Below are positions 1 through 9,131 of a stretch of DNA of 13,916 bases, in pieces. The notes below the pieces were generated by a model. It saw only the letters and a program-made list of their open reading frames with translations, made no database searches and was not told where the DNA came from. Positions within the stretch are counted from its first letter, which is position 1; every line of letters begins with the position of its first letter. Source of the stretch: Stereocaulon alpinum (lineage: Eukaryota > Ascomycota > Lecanoromycetes > Lecanorales > Stereocaulaceae); assembly GCA_018257865.1 (NCBI GenBank), contig JAEUBA010000275.1, forward strand, positions 1-13,916, in the 5' to 3' direction. The position numbers and the translations under genes were made by a program.

Positions 1-1743
1 ATATATCTATATCTTTTATATCTTTATTTTTAAGAAGTAGTACTATTACTATATCCTTCTTCCTCTATATATTATACTATAGTATTTTTAGGTAGGGTAT
101 ATCCCTTATTAGGTAAAGGCCGCTTAGATATTCTCCTATATTTAGGTAGTCTTAATAGTCTTTATTACTCCTAAAGTCTACCTAAGGATATTTATTAGAC
201 TAATCCTTTTTATAGATAGGGGCTATTACCCTTACTCTACCTTAAAAAGGGTTATTAGTTATCTCCTCTTTACTATCTCCTTAGTTCCTTTCTAAAGCTT
301 ATCTATTATATCCTCTAAGGCCTTCCTCTTCCCTTTAGAGATTACTTTATACTACCTTTTTAAGCTAATCCTTTTTAGTATTACTAGTATAAGCCCTACT
401 AAATATTACTTTAGGGTCTCTTTAAAGTATTTTAACTTATACTTAATTCTCTACTTAGCCTTAGTATTCTCCTTCTATTAGATTAAGTAGGTTTTACTCT
501 ATACTAAGTACTCCCCTTTATATATTATATACTTAGGCTTACTACTAGCTCTTTTTATATAATTATTAGTTATATAGTTTTAGGCGTATATATTATAGTA
601 GGTAGGGTATTTATATACCTTAGTAATATATTTATATCTATAGTAGTTAAAGTACTACTTAAGGGTAGCCTCTCTTTCTTAGTAATTATAGAAGAGGAGG
701 CTATTCTCTACTACTATTCTCTTTATAATAAGTTAGTTCGCTACTTCTAGGCTTAAGATCTTAATTATTATTATAAAAAACCTCTTCTCCCTTTTAAGTA
801 TATCTAGCTTTAATATAAATATAGGCTACTTAGCCTTTATTATCTCTAACTTTAAGTAGAGCTTCCTATTATTTTTCTTTAAGATTTTAAAGACCCCCTA
901 TTAATCCTTTATATCTATTATCTTTTCTACTTTATAGACTACTACTATTATTATCTTCTAAAGTACCCTTATTAACCTATAGAGTCTCCTTACCTACTTA
1001 TTATCCTTCTCTAATTCTTCCCTAGCCTTTACTAAGGCTATCTAGAGAATAATATCTCCCCCTATAATCCTCCTTACTATAATAATCTCCTTAGTCGCCC
1101 TTCCTACTCCTCTAAATATTTATACTAGTTAGAGGAGGGTTACTATAGCTATCTATATCTTTTTACTATTATTATTAATCTTAACTATTATCTACTTCGC
1201 TTTCTTAATATCTTCTACCTTAAGTATAGCTAAGTAGATAGTATTCTAGCCCCCTTAAGCTATATAGGCTACGTCCGCCTAGCTATTATTTACCCTTTTA
1301 GTTAGGTAGTCTTTACGCGTTAATTAGCTACGGTATTCCTTTATAGTATATCTCTTAGCTATATTCTCCTATATATACTCTATAATCCTCTCTACTATAT
1401 TCTAAAAGAAGCTTTATATAGTCTTATTTATATTTACTTATAATATCCCCTAGACCTTCTCTATAAACTTTAGTAGCGCCTACTCTATAGCCTTTATATA
1501 CTACGCTCTTTTATTAGTTCTTTCCCTACCCTAAGGGCCTTATAGTTCTTTAATAGGCTTCTACTACTATCGCTATCGCTCTATTATTATATTAGGATAT
1601 ATACCCTATTTACCTTCGCTACTAATAACCCCCTTCTCTCCTCCCCCTCTATCTTATATTATTTTACTAGGTTTATAACCTAATATAATCGCTCGTCTAG
1701 CCTAGTAGGCCTATTCGCTCGTTATACTTATCGTCGTCGCTAT
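1..1743 (-). mobile_element. LINE E: 5' part of a RIP-mutated non-LTR retrotransposon (ORF1 region plus start of ORF2)
   Basis: This stretch matches 7015-8757 base for base at a constant offset of 7014, with differences that are mostly C/T or A/G as RIP would leave. It is therefore a second copy of the 5' part of LINE B, read on the minus strand from 1743 down to 1. The copies part at the same base (1743 and 8757, both ending cgtcgctat on the plus strand), which suggests the true 5' end of the transcript rather than random truncation. The 3' side lies beyond the window. Its 5' end abuts LINE A at 1744, so LINE E most likely inserted into LINE A. No open frame survives. Seen: the repeat and the shared end point. 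Inferred: insertion into LINE A. Confidence 0.88.
105..1740 (-). pseudogene. ORF1 (gag-like) remnant of LINE E with RIP-altered CCHC zinc knuckle
   Basis: This is the equivalent of the LINE B ORF1 remnant. Limits are approximate because ATG codons have been destroyed and stops fill every frame. On the minus strand at 613-654 is the counterpart of the zinc knuckle seen clearly at 7627-7668, with its Cys and His codons turned into Tyr codons (TGC to TAC, CAC/CAT to TAT). ORF1 proteins of Tad/I-type LINEs are RNA-binding chaperones that package the element's RNA. The start of ORF2 (endonuclease N-terminus) follows below about position 100 and is cut by the window edge. Confidence 0.6.
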
Positions 1744-2726
1744 CTTATTAATAGCTCGAATTATAAATATTAACTTATATTAATTTATATATTAATAAGC
1801 TTATAGTTATATAATAGAAGGTAGTAGAGAATACTATCCTATATAAGAAGTTATATATAGGAACTAAACTATACTAGAATAGGGCGTATATAAGAGTTAC
1901 TAAGGTATTATAGGTAATACTTAAGGCCTATTACTATAGTAGAAATATATAAACTAAGGAGGCTCTCTACTAGATTAAAAGGAAAAAGGTTACTATCTTA
2001 TAGAAAACCTAAATAATAGCTTTTTAAAAGGGGGTCTATAAGGTATTACTAAAACTAGGAGGAGTAGAGTAATTTATTAAATAGGGAAGAGAGAGGAGTA
2101 TATATTTTAAAGAGCTACTATAATTCCTAGCTATTAAAGATAGAAACGGGAATAAGGTAATAGACTTTAAAGAAAAGATAAAGGCTTTAAAAAGGGTTTT
2201 CTTCCTACCTCTACCCCTAATAGACCTAGCGGATATTAAGGGAGCTAATTACCTAAAGCTTATTATAATAGATAGTAAGATTACTATAAAGGAGGTAAAA
2301 GATATAATTTAATACCTAGTAGCGGATAAGGCCCTAAGAATTTTAAGAATCCTAAATAGGTTCCTAAGGGCGGTATATATAAAAATAGGGGAGACCTTTA
2401 GGAGGGTATTTTAGGCGTATCTAAACTATAGATACTACCTAAAGAAATTCTATAAAGCGAATATAGTAATACTAAATAAATTAAAGAAAATTAACTACTT
2501 TAAACTTAAAGCTTATCGACCTATTATACTATTAGATATACTTAGAAAGGTATTAGAGATAGTAATAGTAAAATAACTTAATAGAATAATTAAAGTAAAT
2601 TACCTACTACTAGAATATTAGATAAGAGGTAGGAAGAGATATTTAATAGAATTAGCCCTAAAGACTATTATAAACTTAATTTATATAATATAGAATTAAG
2701 ATAAGAATAATATAATAAAACTATTA
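1744..2726 (+). mobile_element. LINE A, segment 1: ORF2 region between endonuclease and reverse transcriptase
   Basis: This plus-strand segment is homologous to the minus strand of LINE B from roughly 6255 to 5290. An example is the stretch around 2180-2225, which reverse-complements the sequence around 5785-5850. It covers the linker after the endonuclease and the N-terminal reverse-transcriptase blocks. Around 2500-2580 the translation retains a recognisable AYRPIILLD...KVLE pattern typical of LINE reverse transcriptases, followed by RIP-made stops. It is cut on the left by LINE E and on the right by the 104-bp fragment and LINE B. The segment continues at about 8774, so these three plus-strand pieces are one old element. 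Confidence 0.88.
2712..2726. repeat. 15-bp target-site duplication, left copy (flanks 2727-2830)
   Basis: ataataaaactatta occurs here and identically at 2831-2845, immediately either side of a 104-bp LINE 3'-end fragment. The repeat is native LINE A sequence, as shown by the similar context in LINE B around 5290. This is the expected outcome of target-primed reverse transcription. Confidence 0.85.
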
Positions 2727-2830
2727 ATTAATTAATTTATACGCCTATTCTAGTATCTATATATACTAATAAGGGTATTCTCTTATATTATTAGGAAATC
2801 TAGGGGGTTGAAGGCCCTCTAGACGCGAAA
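2727..2830 (-). mobile_element. 104-bp 5'-truncated LINE insertion (3' UTR only)
   Basis: On the minus strand this is the last 100 or so bases of the LINE, ending in the ATTA-type tail and containing the 18-nt stem-loop at 2751-2768. It is flanked by identical 15-bp duplications (2712-2726 and 2831-2845), so it is a separate, heavily 5'-truncated retrotransposition event rather than a tandem duplication. It still carries TG and CG at its inner end (ggttgaagg, gacgcg), where LINE B has RIP-type products (taagcc, gacgta). It is therefore less mutated than its neighbours, as expected for a repeat below the usual RIP length threshold. Confidence 0.82.
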
Positions 2831-2845
2831 ATAATAAAACTATTA
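2831..2845. repeat. 15-bp target-site duplication, right copy
   Basis: Identical to 2712-2726. It overlaps the start of the next duplication (2843-2854), so LINE B landed within a few bases of the earlier 104-bp insertion. Confidence 0.85.
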
Positions 2846-2854
2846 TTACTAGAT
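2843..2854. repeat. 12-bp target-site duplication at the 3' end of LINE B
   Basis: ttattactagat here and at 8774-8785 bounds LINE B. The repeated bases encode part of reverse-transcriptase motif A (LLLD) of LINE A, so the target was the catalytic core of the older element. Confidence 0.82.
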
Positions 2855-4104
2855 TTAATTAATTAGTTTATACGCCTATTCTAGTATCTATATATACTAA
2901 TAAGGGTATTCTTTTATATAGTTAGAAAATCTAGGGGGCTATAAGCCCTTTAGACGTAAAAGAAACCTTTTTAGGGTCGCCCTTTTAAGTTAAAAACTTT
3001 CGCTTATTAGCTTACCTATTACTCTACTCTACCTATTTAACCTTACTACTAAGCTTTATAATACTAGTAACTATAATCTCCTTTACCCTACTAAGCTTTA
3101 TAATACTTTAGTAGCTCTACTATCTTTAACTTTATCTTATACTTAGGTTTCTTTATCTTTAGGGTTTTTATTATTAGTTCTACTTTAATAAGGAGTTTAG
3201 ACTAGGAAAGTTATTCCTTAGTAAATTAATATTATATTAGAAATCCTAACTAAACTAGCTATTTTACTACTACCCTTATACTATTAACTTTAGCTAGTAT
3301 AGTCCTAATATTATAAGTCCCTACTTTCTTAATAAGTTCTCTTTAAGTATTACTAAGCTTTAGGTAGTATAGGAAAATATACTTTATATTTTAATTTCTT
3401 TAACTATAGCTATAGTAAGCGCTATAAATCCTTAGTACTTTTACTTTATATAAGAAATAGTTAAACTTATTCTTATTACTTTAGAGTTAGACTATTATTA
3501 AGCTTTCTACCTTCCTTAGTTTTAGGTAGTAATTATACCTATCTCTAAATAATATCTCCTTTTAAATAGGTATATAAGAGTATTTAGGGATAGCCTTTTT
3601 ATATACCTCTTATTACTTAGTCTACTTTATTATTACCTAACTCCTTATTTACTTAATTAGGATACCTATATCTTAGTACTCCTTAATATTTATTTTTAGG
3701 TTATATTAATATACTTTCCGCCTTATTATTATTAATACTTAGTCTTAATCCTTCGCTTTAAGCTCCTAAAAGGCTTATACCTCCTTCTTTAGTAATAAGG
3801 TAGGGCGTATTAAGCGCGCCCTCCCTCTTTTTCCCTATAATCTTTAATAAATTATATAGTTACCTTTAATTATTAGGCTATAAATCCCCCTTAGTACTTA
3901 ATATCTTATAACTAAAGTATCTAGCTAGGTCTAAATAGGAGGGATAACTACCTCTACCTTTAAGACTTAGACTAGTATTACTCTATATACTCTAAGTACT
4001 ATCCTTAAATAGTTATTCTATATTATCGCTAGCGTTTTAATATACTTTCCTACCGCTCCTAGTTCTCTAGTAGGGGTACACTAGATTAGTACGGTAAATA
4101 TAAG

Positions 4105-4106
4105 TA
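4105..4106. repeat. TA target-site duplication, left
   Basis: TA directly precedes the left terminal inverted repeat and also follows the right one (4612-4613). TA duplication is the signature of Tc1/mariner/pogo-type transposition. Confidence 0.7.
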
Positions 4107-4150
4107 TCCCTTTAACTAGTAGAAAAGTACACCCTGCGGGAACTAAGCCC
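4107..4150 (+). repeat. Left terminal inverted repeat of the 505-bp element
   Basis: Pairs with about 4568-4611 on the other strand. Matching core: tccctttRacYRgtagaaaa followed by gtaYaccc. The outer 30 bases match best; the inner part contains a 1-nt length difference. Confidence 0.82.
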
Positions 4151-4412
4151 TATAGGGCTGTATATACTACTAAGGCGCTTTCTATATAATTTTCTAGGTA
4201 GGGTAGCCCCTAAACGAGGTACCTAAACTAGCTATTATAGCGGGTTAGTAACGTATAAGGCGAATCCCTAGGGTGGCTTTAGGGCCTAGGTCCTAGCACC
4301 GTTCTAGGGTACTTAGATATTAACTCTTAGGGTAAAGAGTATCTAATTTGTAAGCTTTACCCCCGGTATAGACTTTATATATTTAGCTAGATAATCCGGC
4401 GGAGATAAATTA

Positions 4413-4494
4413 AGATAGTAATAGTTATATATATTAATTTTAGTAGGAATCGCTGCAAAATTAATATATCTATATATATTATAACTATTATTTA
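4413..4494. repeat. Imperfect internal palindrome in the 505-bp element
   Basis: The left arm around 4417-4441 (tagttatatatattaatttt) is repeated in inverse on the right from 4456 to about 4494 (aaaattaatatat ... ataactatta), with a short spacer containing cgctgc and a 10-12 base length difference. It would fold as a long AT-rich hairpin. It could be the fold-back core of the element or a smaller nested insertion. Confidence 0.55.
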
Positions 4495-4567
4495 CTTTCT
4501 CGATTTAGCGCTATAAATTAAGGACTAGCGCCGGAGGTCGGTATTTATATATATACTAGTACCTAAT

Positions 4568-4611
4568 CGGGTTTAGTTTTAGGGGGTATACTTTTCTACC
4601 GGTCAAAGGGA
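4568..4611 (-). repeat. Right terminal inverted repeat of the 505-bp element
   Basis: Reverse complement of this end matches the left repeat at 4107-4150. This arm keeps the probable original bases (gaccgg) where the left arm shows RIP products (aactag). Confidence 0.82.
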
Positions 4612-7119
4612 TAGGTCTTACTACTATATTATATACCGTCCTATATTTCTCGAACGTAGCTCCCTAGGTTAATCCGGCTAGGTACTTAATCGCTTAGGCT
4701 TAGGTAGCTACTTTTACCTTTACCTACGCTATATAGGGGCCCTAGCGGAGCTTAGTATTAATATATAGCCTAAGGATCCTAATACTCGCCTCTAGTATAA
4801 CCTCTACGCTGCTAAATTATATTATCTCTTTTATATTAAACCTCTTAGGCGTTTATAATAGATATACTAGTTTATACTTTTAGGGTATAAATATCGCTCC
4901 GTATATTTCTATCTATATTAGATAGAGCTTATAGGCTTATTCTAGCTATTTATAATTTATTTCCGTTAATTTACTATATATTAGTAGGTATACGTCGTCT
5001 ATAAACCCTCCTACTTATACTAAGATTTTTACTCTTAAGTATACTTTAATTAATAGTATATTAAAGAAGAGAAATAGAATTAGTAATATAGGTAATCCTT
5101 ATAGAATCCCTATCTCTAGTACCTCTACTAAGCTAGTTTTACCTCTTAGAGTAATTAATATCGCTCTATCTTTAAGGAAGCTTATAGTCTACTAAATAAT
5201 TCCCTTAGGGATTCCTTTTATTCTTAAGTTATAGAGTAGCCTTTTATAGGATATATTATTAAATACCCCTACTATATCTAGTAATAGTAGGCTCGCTATA
5301 TTATTTTTACCCTAGTTCTATATTATATAGACTAAATCTATAATAGTCTTTAAGACTATTTTTACTAAGTATCTCTTTCTACCCCCTATTTAGTATTTAG
5401 TAAGTAGGTAATTCCTTTTAGCTATTCTACTAAGATATTTCGCTATTACTATTTCTAATACTTTCTTAAGTATATTTAGTAGTATAATAGGCTAGTATAC
5501 CTTAGGCTCTAAATAATTAGTCTTTTTTAGTTTCTTTAATATTATTATATTCGCCTCTTAGAACTTCTTTAGGTAGTATTTATAATCTAAGTACGCTTAA
5601 AATATCTTTCTAAATATTTCTATTATCTCTATATATACTACTTTTAAGAACCTATTTAGGATCTTTAAGATCCTTAGGGCTTTATCTATTATTAAGTATT
5701 AAATCGCGTCCTTTACCTCCTTTAAGGTAATCTTACTATCTATTACTATAGGTTTTAGGTAGTTAGCCCCCTCTATATCTATTAGGTCTATTAGAGGTAA
5801 GGGTAGGAAAAGGACCCTTTTTAAGGCCTTTACCTTCCCCTTAAAGTCTATTACTTTATTCCTATTTCTGTCTTTAATAGCTGGGAATTACGGTAACTCT
5901 TTAGGGTATATACTTCTCTCCCTTCCCTACTTAGTAAGTTATTATACTCCTTTTAGTCTTAGTAATACTCTATAGACTCCTTCTCTAAAAGCTATTATCC
6001 TAGCCTTCTATAGGGTAGTAACCTTTTCCCTTTTAGCTTAGTAAAGAGCTTCCTTAGTTTCTACGTTCCTACTATAATAGTAAACCTTAAGCGCTACCTA
6101 TAATACTTTAGTTATCCTTATATATACCCTATTCTAATATAGCTTAGCCCTTACGTATAGTTCCTTATATAGGATAGTATCTTCTATTACCTCTTATAGT
6201 ATAGCTATAAGCCTATTAATATACTAGTTAATTATATCTTTAGAGTCTATTAAGTACCGGCTTATTACTTTATTTAGAATCTTTATATATTTCTAGATTT
6301 CCTCCTTAGTTACCTTCGCCTCTATCCTTTTCTAAGCCCTCTTCTAATATAGTAAGCGTTCGCTCTATATCTATTCTAGCTCTATAATAATTAGTATATA
6401 GTCTAATCCTATATTAAGGTTATTCCTTACCCCGCACTTTACTATTATATTATATATACCTTCGGTTAGGAATATAAGGTTAATAGTACTCTTTAAGCCC
6501 CTATTCTACTATATAACTACCTTCTCTAGTAGTCCTAAAACTATACCTCTCTCTTCTACTACCTCTAGCAGCTCGTCTACTATAGCGAAGTATATTATTT
6601 ATCTTAGATTATTTTAGTATAGGTAGTATAGGTTAAAGTCTCCTATAATTATATATTTACCCTTATTCCCTAGCGCCTCCTCTAGCTTTAGGATAATTAT
6701 TAGGCTATCCTTTAATATATAGCTTACTAGTAAGGGGTTATAGACGTTATATACCTATACCCTCTCCCTTAGTAGCCCTCTAATATTCTTTATTCTAGCC
6801 TTAGTATCCTTCTAGGTCCTTTTAACCTAAATCTATAATAAGTATAAGTCGCCTCCTTAGTATTCTATTCCTTAGTTATTAGGATTTATCCTCTTATTTA
6901 TATAGAAATACGTCTTAGCCTTTAGGTCTCCCCTATAGGCTAAATAGAATCTACTTATACTTATATTATATAAGGTTCTATTTATTAGGTTATATACTAG
7001 CTCTTAGATCGCTAATATATCTATATCTTTTATATCTTTATTTTTAAGAAGTAGTACTATTATTATATCCTTCTTCCTCTATATATTATATTATAATATT
7101 TTTAGGTAGGGTATATCCC

Positions 7120-8750
7120 TTATTAGGTAAGGGCTACTTAAATATTCTCCTATATTTAAGTAGTCTTAATAGTCTTTACTACTCCTAAAGTCTACTTAAG
7201 GGTATTTATTAAATTAATCTTTTTTATAGATAAGGGCTATTACCCCTACTCTGCTTTAAAGAGGGTTATTAGTTATCCCCTCTTCGCTACCTCCTTAGTT
7301 TCTTTTTAGGGCTTATTTATTATATCCTCTAAAGCTTTCCTCTTCCCTTTAAAGATTACTTTATACTATCTTTTTAGGCTAGTCCTTTTTAGTATTATTA
7401 ATATAGGCTTTACTAAGTATTACTTTAAAGTCTCTTTAAAGTATTTTAGCTTATACTTAATTTTTTACTTAGCCTTAGTATTCTCCTTCTATTAGATTAA
7501 GTAGGTTTTACTCTATACTAAGTACTCCCCTTTATATACTATATACTTAGGCTTACTACTAGCTCTTTCTATATAATTATTAGTTATATAGTTTTAGGCG
7601 TATATCCTATAGTAGGTAGGGTATTTATACGCCTTAGTAATATATTTATACCTATAGTAGTTAAAGTACTACTTAGGGGTAACCTCTCTTTCTTAGTAAT
7701 TATAGAAGAGAAAGCTATTCTCTACTACTATTCCCTCTATAATAAGTTAGTTCGCTGCTTCTAAGCTTAGGACCTTAATTATTATTATAAAAAACCTCTT
7801 CTCCCTTTTAAGTATATCTAGCTTTAATATAAATATAGGCTACTTAGCCTTTATTATCTCTAACTCTAAGTAAAGCTTCTTATTATCTTTTTTTAAGGTT
7901 TTAAAGATCCCTTATTAATTCTTTATATCTATTATCTTTTCTACTCTATAAACTACTACTATTATAATCTTCTAGAAGACTCTTACTAACTTATAAAGCC
8001 TCCTTACCTACTTATTATCCTTCTCTAATTTTTCCCTAGCCTTTACTAAGGCTATCTAAAGAATAATATCCTATCCTATAGTTCTTTTTATTATAATAAT
8101 TTCGCTAGTTACCCCTCCTACTCCCCTAAATATCTATATTAGTTAGGGGAGGGTTACTATAGCTATCTATATCTTTTCGCTATTATTATTAATCCTAACC
8201 GTTATTTACTTCGCTTTCTTAATATCTTCTACCTTAAGTATAGTTAAGTAGATAGTATTTTAGCCCCTTTAGGCTATATAAGCTATATCCGCCTAGCTAT
8301 TATTTACCCTTCTAGTTAAGTAATCTTTATATATTAATTAGCTATAGTACTCCTTTATAGCGTATCTTTTAGCGGTATTCTCCTATATATACTCTATAAT
8401 CCTTTCTACTATATTCTAGAAGAAGCCCTATATAGTCTTATTTATATTTATTTATAGTATCCCTTAGACCTTCTCTATAAACTCTAGTAGCGCCTACTCC
8501 GTAGCCTTTATATACTATATTCTTTCTTTAATTCTTTCCCTACCTTAAGGGCCCTATAAATCTTTAGTAGGTTTCTACTATTATCGCTATTACCTTATTA
8601 TTATATTAGGACGTATTCCTTATCTACCTTTACTACTAATACCTCCCTTCTCTCCTCCCCCCCTATCTCGTATTATTTTACTAGGTTTATAACCTAGTAT
8701 AATCGCTCGTCTAGCCTAGTAGGCCTATTCGTCCGTTATACTTATTATCG
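7120..8750 (-). pseudogene. ORF1 (gag-like) of LINE B, zinc-knuckle protein destroyed by RIP
   Basis: Limits are approximate since no ATG remains. On the minus strand at 7627-7668 the residues read Y-F-N-Y-Y-R-Y-K-Y-I-T-K-A-Y. The spacing is exactly C-x2-C-x4-H-x4-C if the four metal ligands are read as Cys, Cys, His, Cys before RIP (TGC to TAC and CAC/CAT to TAT). A second cluster of Tyr codons follows on its C-terminal side, as in LINE ORF1 proteins that carry more than one knuckle. Such proteins bind the element's RNA and accompany ORF2 during retrotransposition. The rest of the ORF shows no other domain I recognise. Confidence 0.68.
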
Positions 8751-8757
8751 TCGCTAT

Positions 8758-8773
8758 TATATTATATTACTTT
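8758..8773. other. 16 extra bases between LINE B 5' end and its target duplication
   Basis: LINE B and LINE E agree up to 8757/1743, but the 12-bp duplication begins only at 8774. The 16 bases between (tatattatattacttt) match neither LINE E's flank nor the LINE A sequence expected there. They may be non-templated bases added at the 5' junction, as known for target-primed insertion, or mutated target sequence. Confidence 0.4.
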
Positions 8774-8785
8774 TTATTACTAGAT
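8774..8785. repeat. 12-bp target-site duplication at the 5' end of LINE B
   Basis: ttattactagat, identical to 2843-2854. Confidence 0.82.
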
Positions 8786-9043
8786 ATAACGGGGGTATTT
8801 AATAATATATCTTATAAAAGGTAATTTTATAACTTAAGGATAAAAAGAATCCCTAAGGGGATTATCTAATAGATTATAAGCTTTCTTAAGGATAAAGTAA
8901 TATTAATAACTTTAGGAGGTAAGACTAGCCTAATTAAGGCGGTAGAGATAGGGATTCTATAAGGATTACTAATATTACTAATCTTATTCCTCTTCTTTAA
9001 TACGCCGCTAATTAAAGTATACTTAAAGATAAAGATTCTAGTA

Positions 9044-9058
9044 TAAGTAGGAGGATTT
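9044..9058. repeat. 15-bp target-site duplication, left copy (element C)
   Basis: taagtaggaggattt, identical to 10241-10255. It encodes VGGF of LINE A's reverse transcriptase. Element C begins at the next base with GG. Confidence 0.92.
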
Positions 9059-9131
9059 GGCTAGCGATAGAGATACCTGTACGCGGTACTAGCTACGAAC
9101 CTAAATACCTATTTAGAGCTAAGATATCTCC
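9059..9131 (+). ncRNA. HDV-like self-cleaving ribozyme, RIP-damaged copy (element C 5' end)
   Basis: Same fold as 13797-13871, but 73 nt long because two bases (CA) at the P2/P3 border are missing. P1 is ggctagc with actagct (one C-A mismatch next to P3). P2 is 6 of 7 pairs, the L3 loop tgtacgc and the P1.1 partner ac are unchanged, and P4 ctaaat/atttag is a perfect 6-bp stem. J4/2 reads ctaa, still a CNRA sequence. Three stem pairs have changed on both sides (C-G or G-C to U-A or A-U). Cleavage would fall exactly at the 9058/9059 insertion junction. Activity after RIP is doubtful because of the P1 mismatch and shortened P3. Confidence 0.75.

Larger units (their letters stand above)
4107..4611. 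mobile_element. 505-bp terminal-inverted-repeat element (MITE-like, TA target site) inside LINE B
   Basis: The left end (tccctttaactagtagaaaa) and the reverse complement of the right end (tccctttgaccggtagaaaa) form inverted repeats of about 44 bp. Most differences between the arms are RIP-type (G to A, C to T). TA flanks both sides. LINE A supplies an empty site: at 10641-10660 the homologous sequence runs through without the element (ggtctatacttatattt). I see no transposase, so it is best called a miniature non-autonomous element of Tc1/mariner/Fot1-like type, mobilised by an enzyme elsewhere. It keeps several CA/TG sites (4131-4138, 4297-4299, 4348-4350, 4452-4456, 4602-4604), so it was less exposed to RIP than the LINE around it. 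Confidence 0.87.
3000..7110 (-). pseudogene. ORF2 (endonuclease plus reverse transcriptase) of LINE B, inactivated by RIP
   Basis: Limits are approximate. The N-terminus reads DILAI*EL around 6998-7024, where Tad-type endonucleases have DILAIQEP; the stop is a CAA to TAA change. The GDFN endonuclease motif (6632-6643) is intact in sequence. RT motif A is near 5276 (LLLDIVGVFN), motif B reads GIL*GLP for GIPQGSP at 5090-5110, and motif C FIDD at 4994-5005 keeps both catalytic aspartates. Motif A to motif C spacing is 93 codons in one frame, identical to LINE A after removing its insert. The protein would nick target DNA and copy the element's RNA there. The reading frame is also interrupted by the insertion at 4107-4611. 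Confidence 0.85.
2855..8757 (-). mobile_element. LINE B: apparently full-length, RIP-inactivated Tad/I-type non-LTR retrotransposon
   Basis: Reading the minus strand from 8757 to 2855 gives, in order, an ORF1 region with a zinc knuckle (7627-7668), ORF2 with endonuclease (start near 7110, GDFN at 6632-6643), reverse transcriptase (motif A Asp at 5276-5278, GIPQGSP at 5090-5110, FIDD at 4994-5005), a long C-terminal region, a 3' UTR with an 18-nt stem-loop (2882-2899) and an ATTA-type tail. A 505-bp inverted-repeat element sits inside (4107-4611); without it and one copy of the TA duplication the LINE is about 5.4 kb. Twelve-base target duplications flank it. Every frame is broken by TAA/TAG. 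I found no convincing RNase H motif. Clade assignment (Tad1-like) rests on gene order and endonuclease/RT motifs and is an inference. Confidence 0.9.
8774..9058 (+). mobile_element. LINE A, segment 2: reverse-transcriptase core (motifs A and B)
   Basis: One frame from 8774 reads LLLDITGVFN (motif A, Asp at 8783-8785), then GIL*GLL at 8951-8971 for GIPQGSP (motif B; the stop is CAA to TAA), and ends VGGF at 9047-9058. The next codons (VDN, motif C) appear at 10256 after element C. With C and one duplication removed, motif A to motif C is 93 codons, identical to LINE B. This shows the segment is the direct continuation of 1744-2726 and is itself interrupted by a clean retroelement insertion. 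Confidence 0.9.

Noticed and set aside
1732..1743. A ribozyme at the 5' end of LINE E and LINE B
   Set aside because: The minus-strand start (atagcgacgacg) has no downstream complement that could form P1, and no L3/P1.1/J4/2 pattern follows, even allowing for RIP.
2727..2960. Tandem duplication of the LINE 3' UTR
   Set aside because: The two copies are separated by target-site duplications and native LINE A sequence, so they are two insertions rather than a tandem repeat.
3000..4100. RNase H domain at the C-terminus of the LINE B ORF2
   Set aside because: No DGS-type or other catalytic RNase H pattern could be read even allowing for RIP changes; the region only aligns with LINE A.
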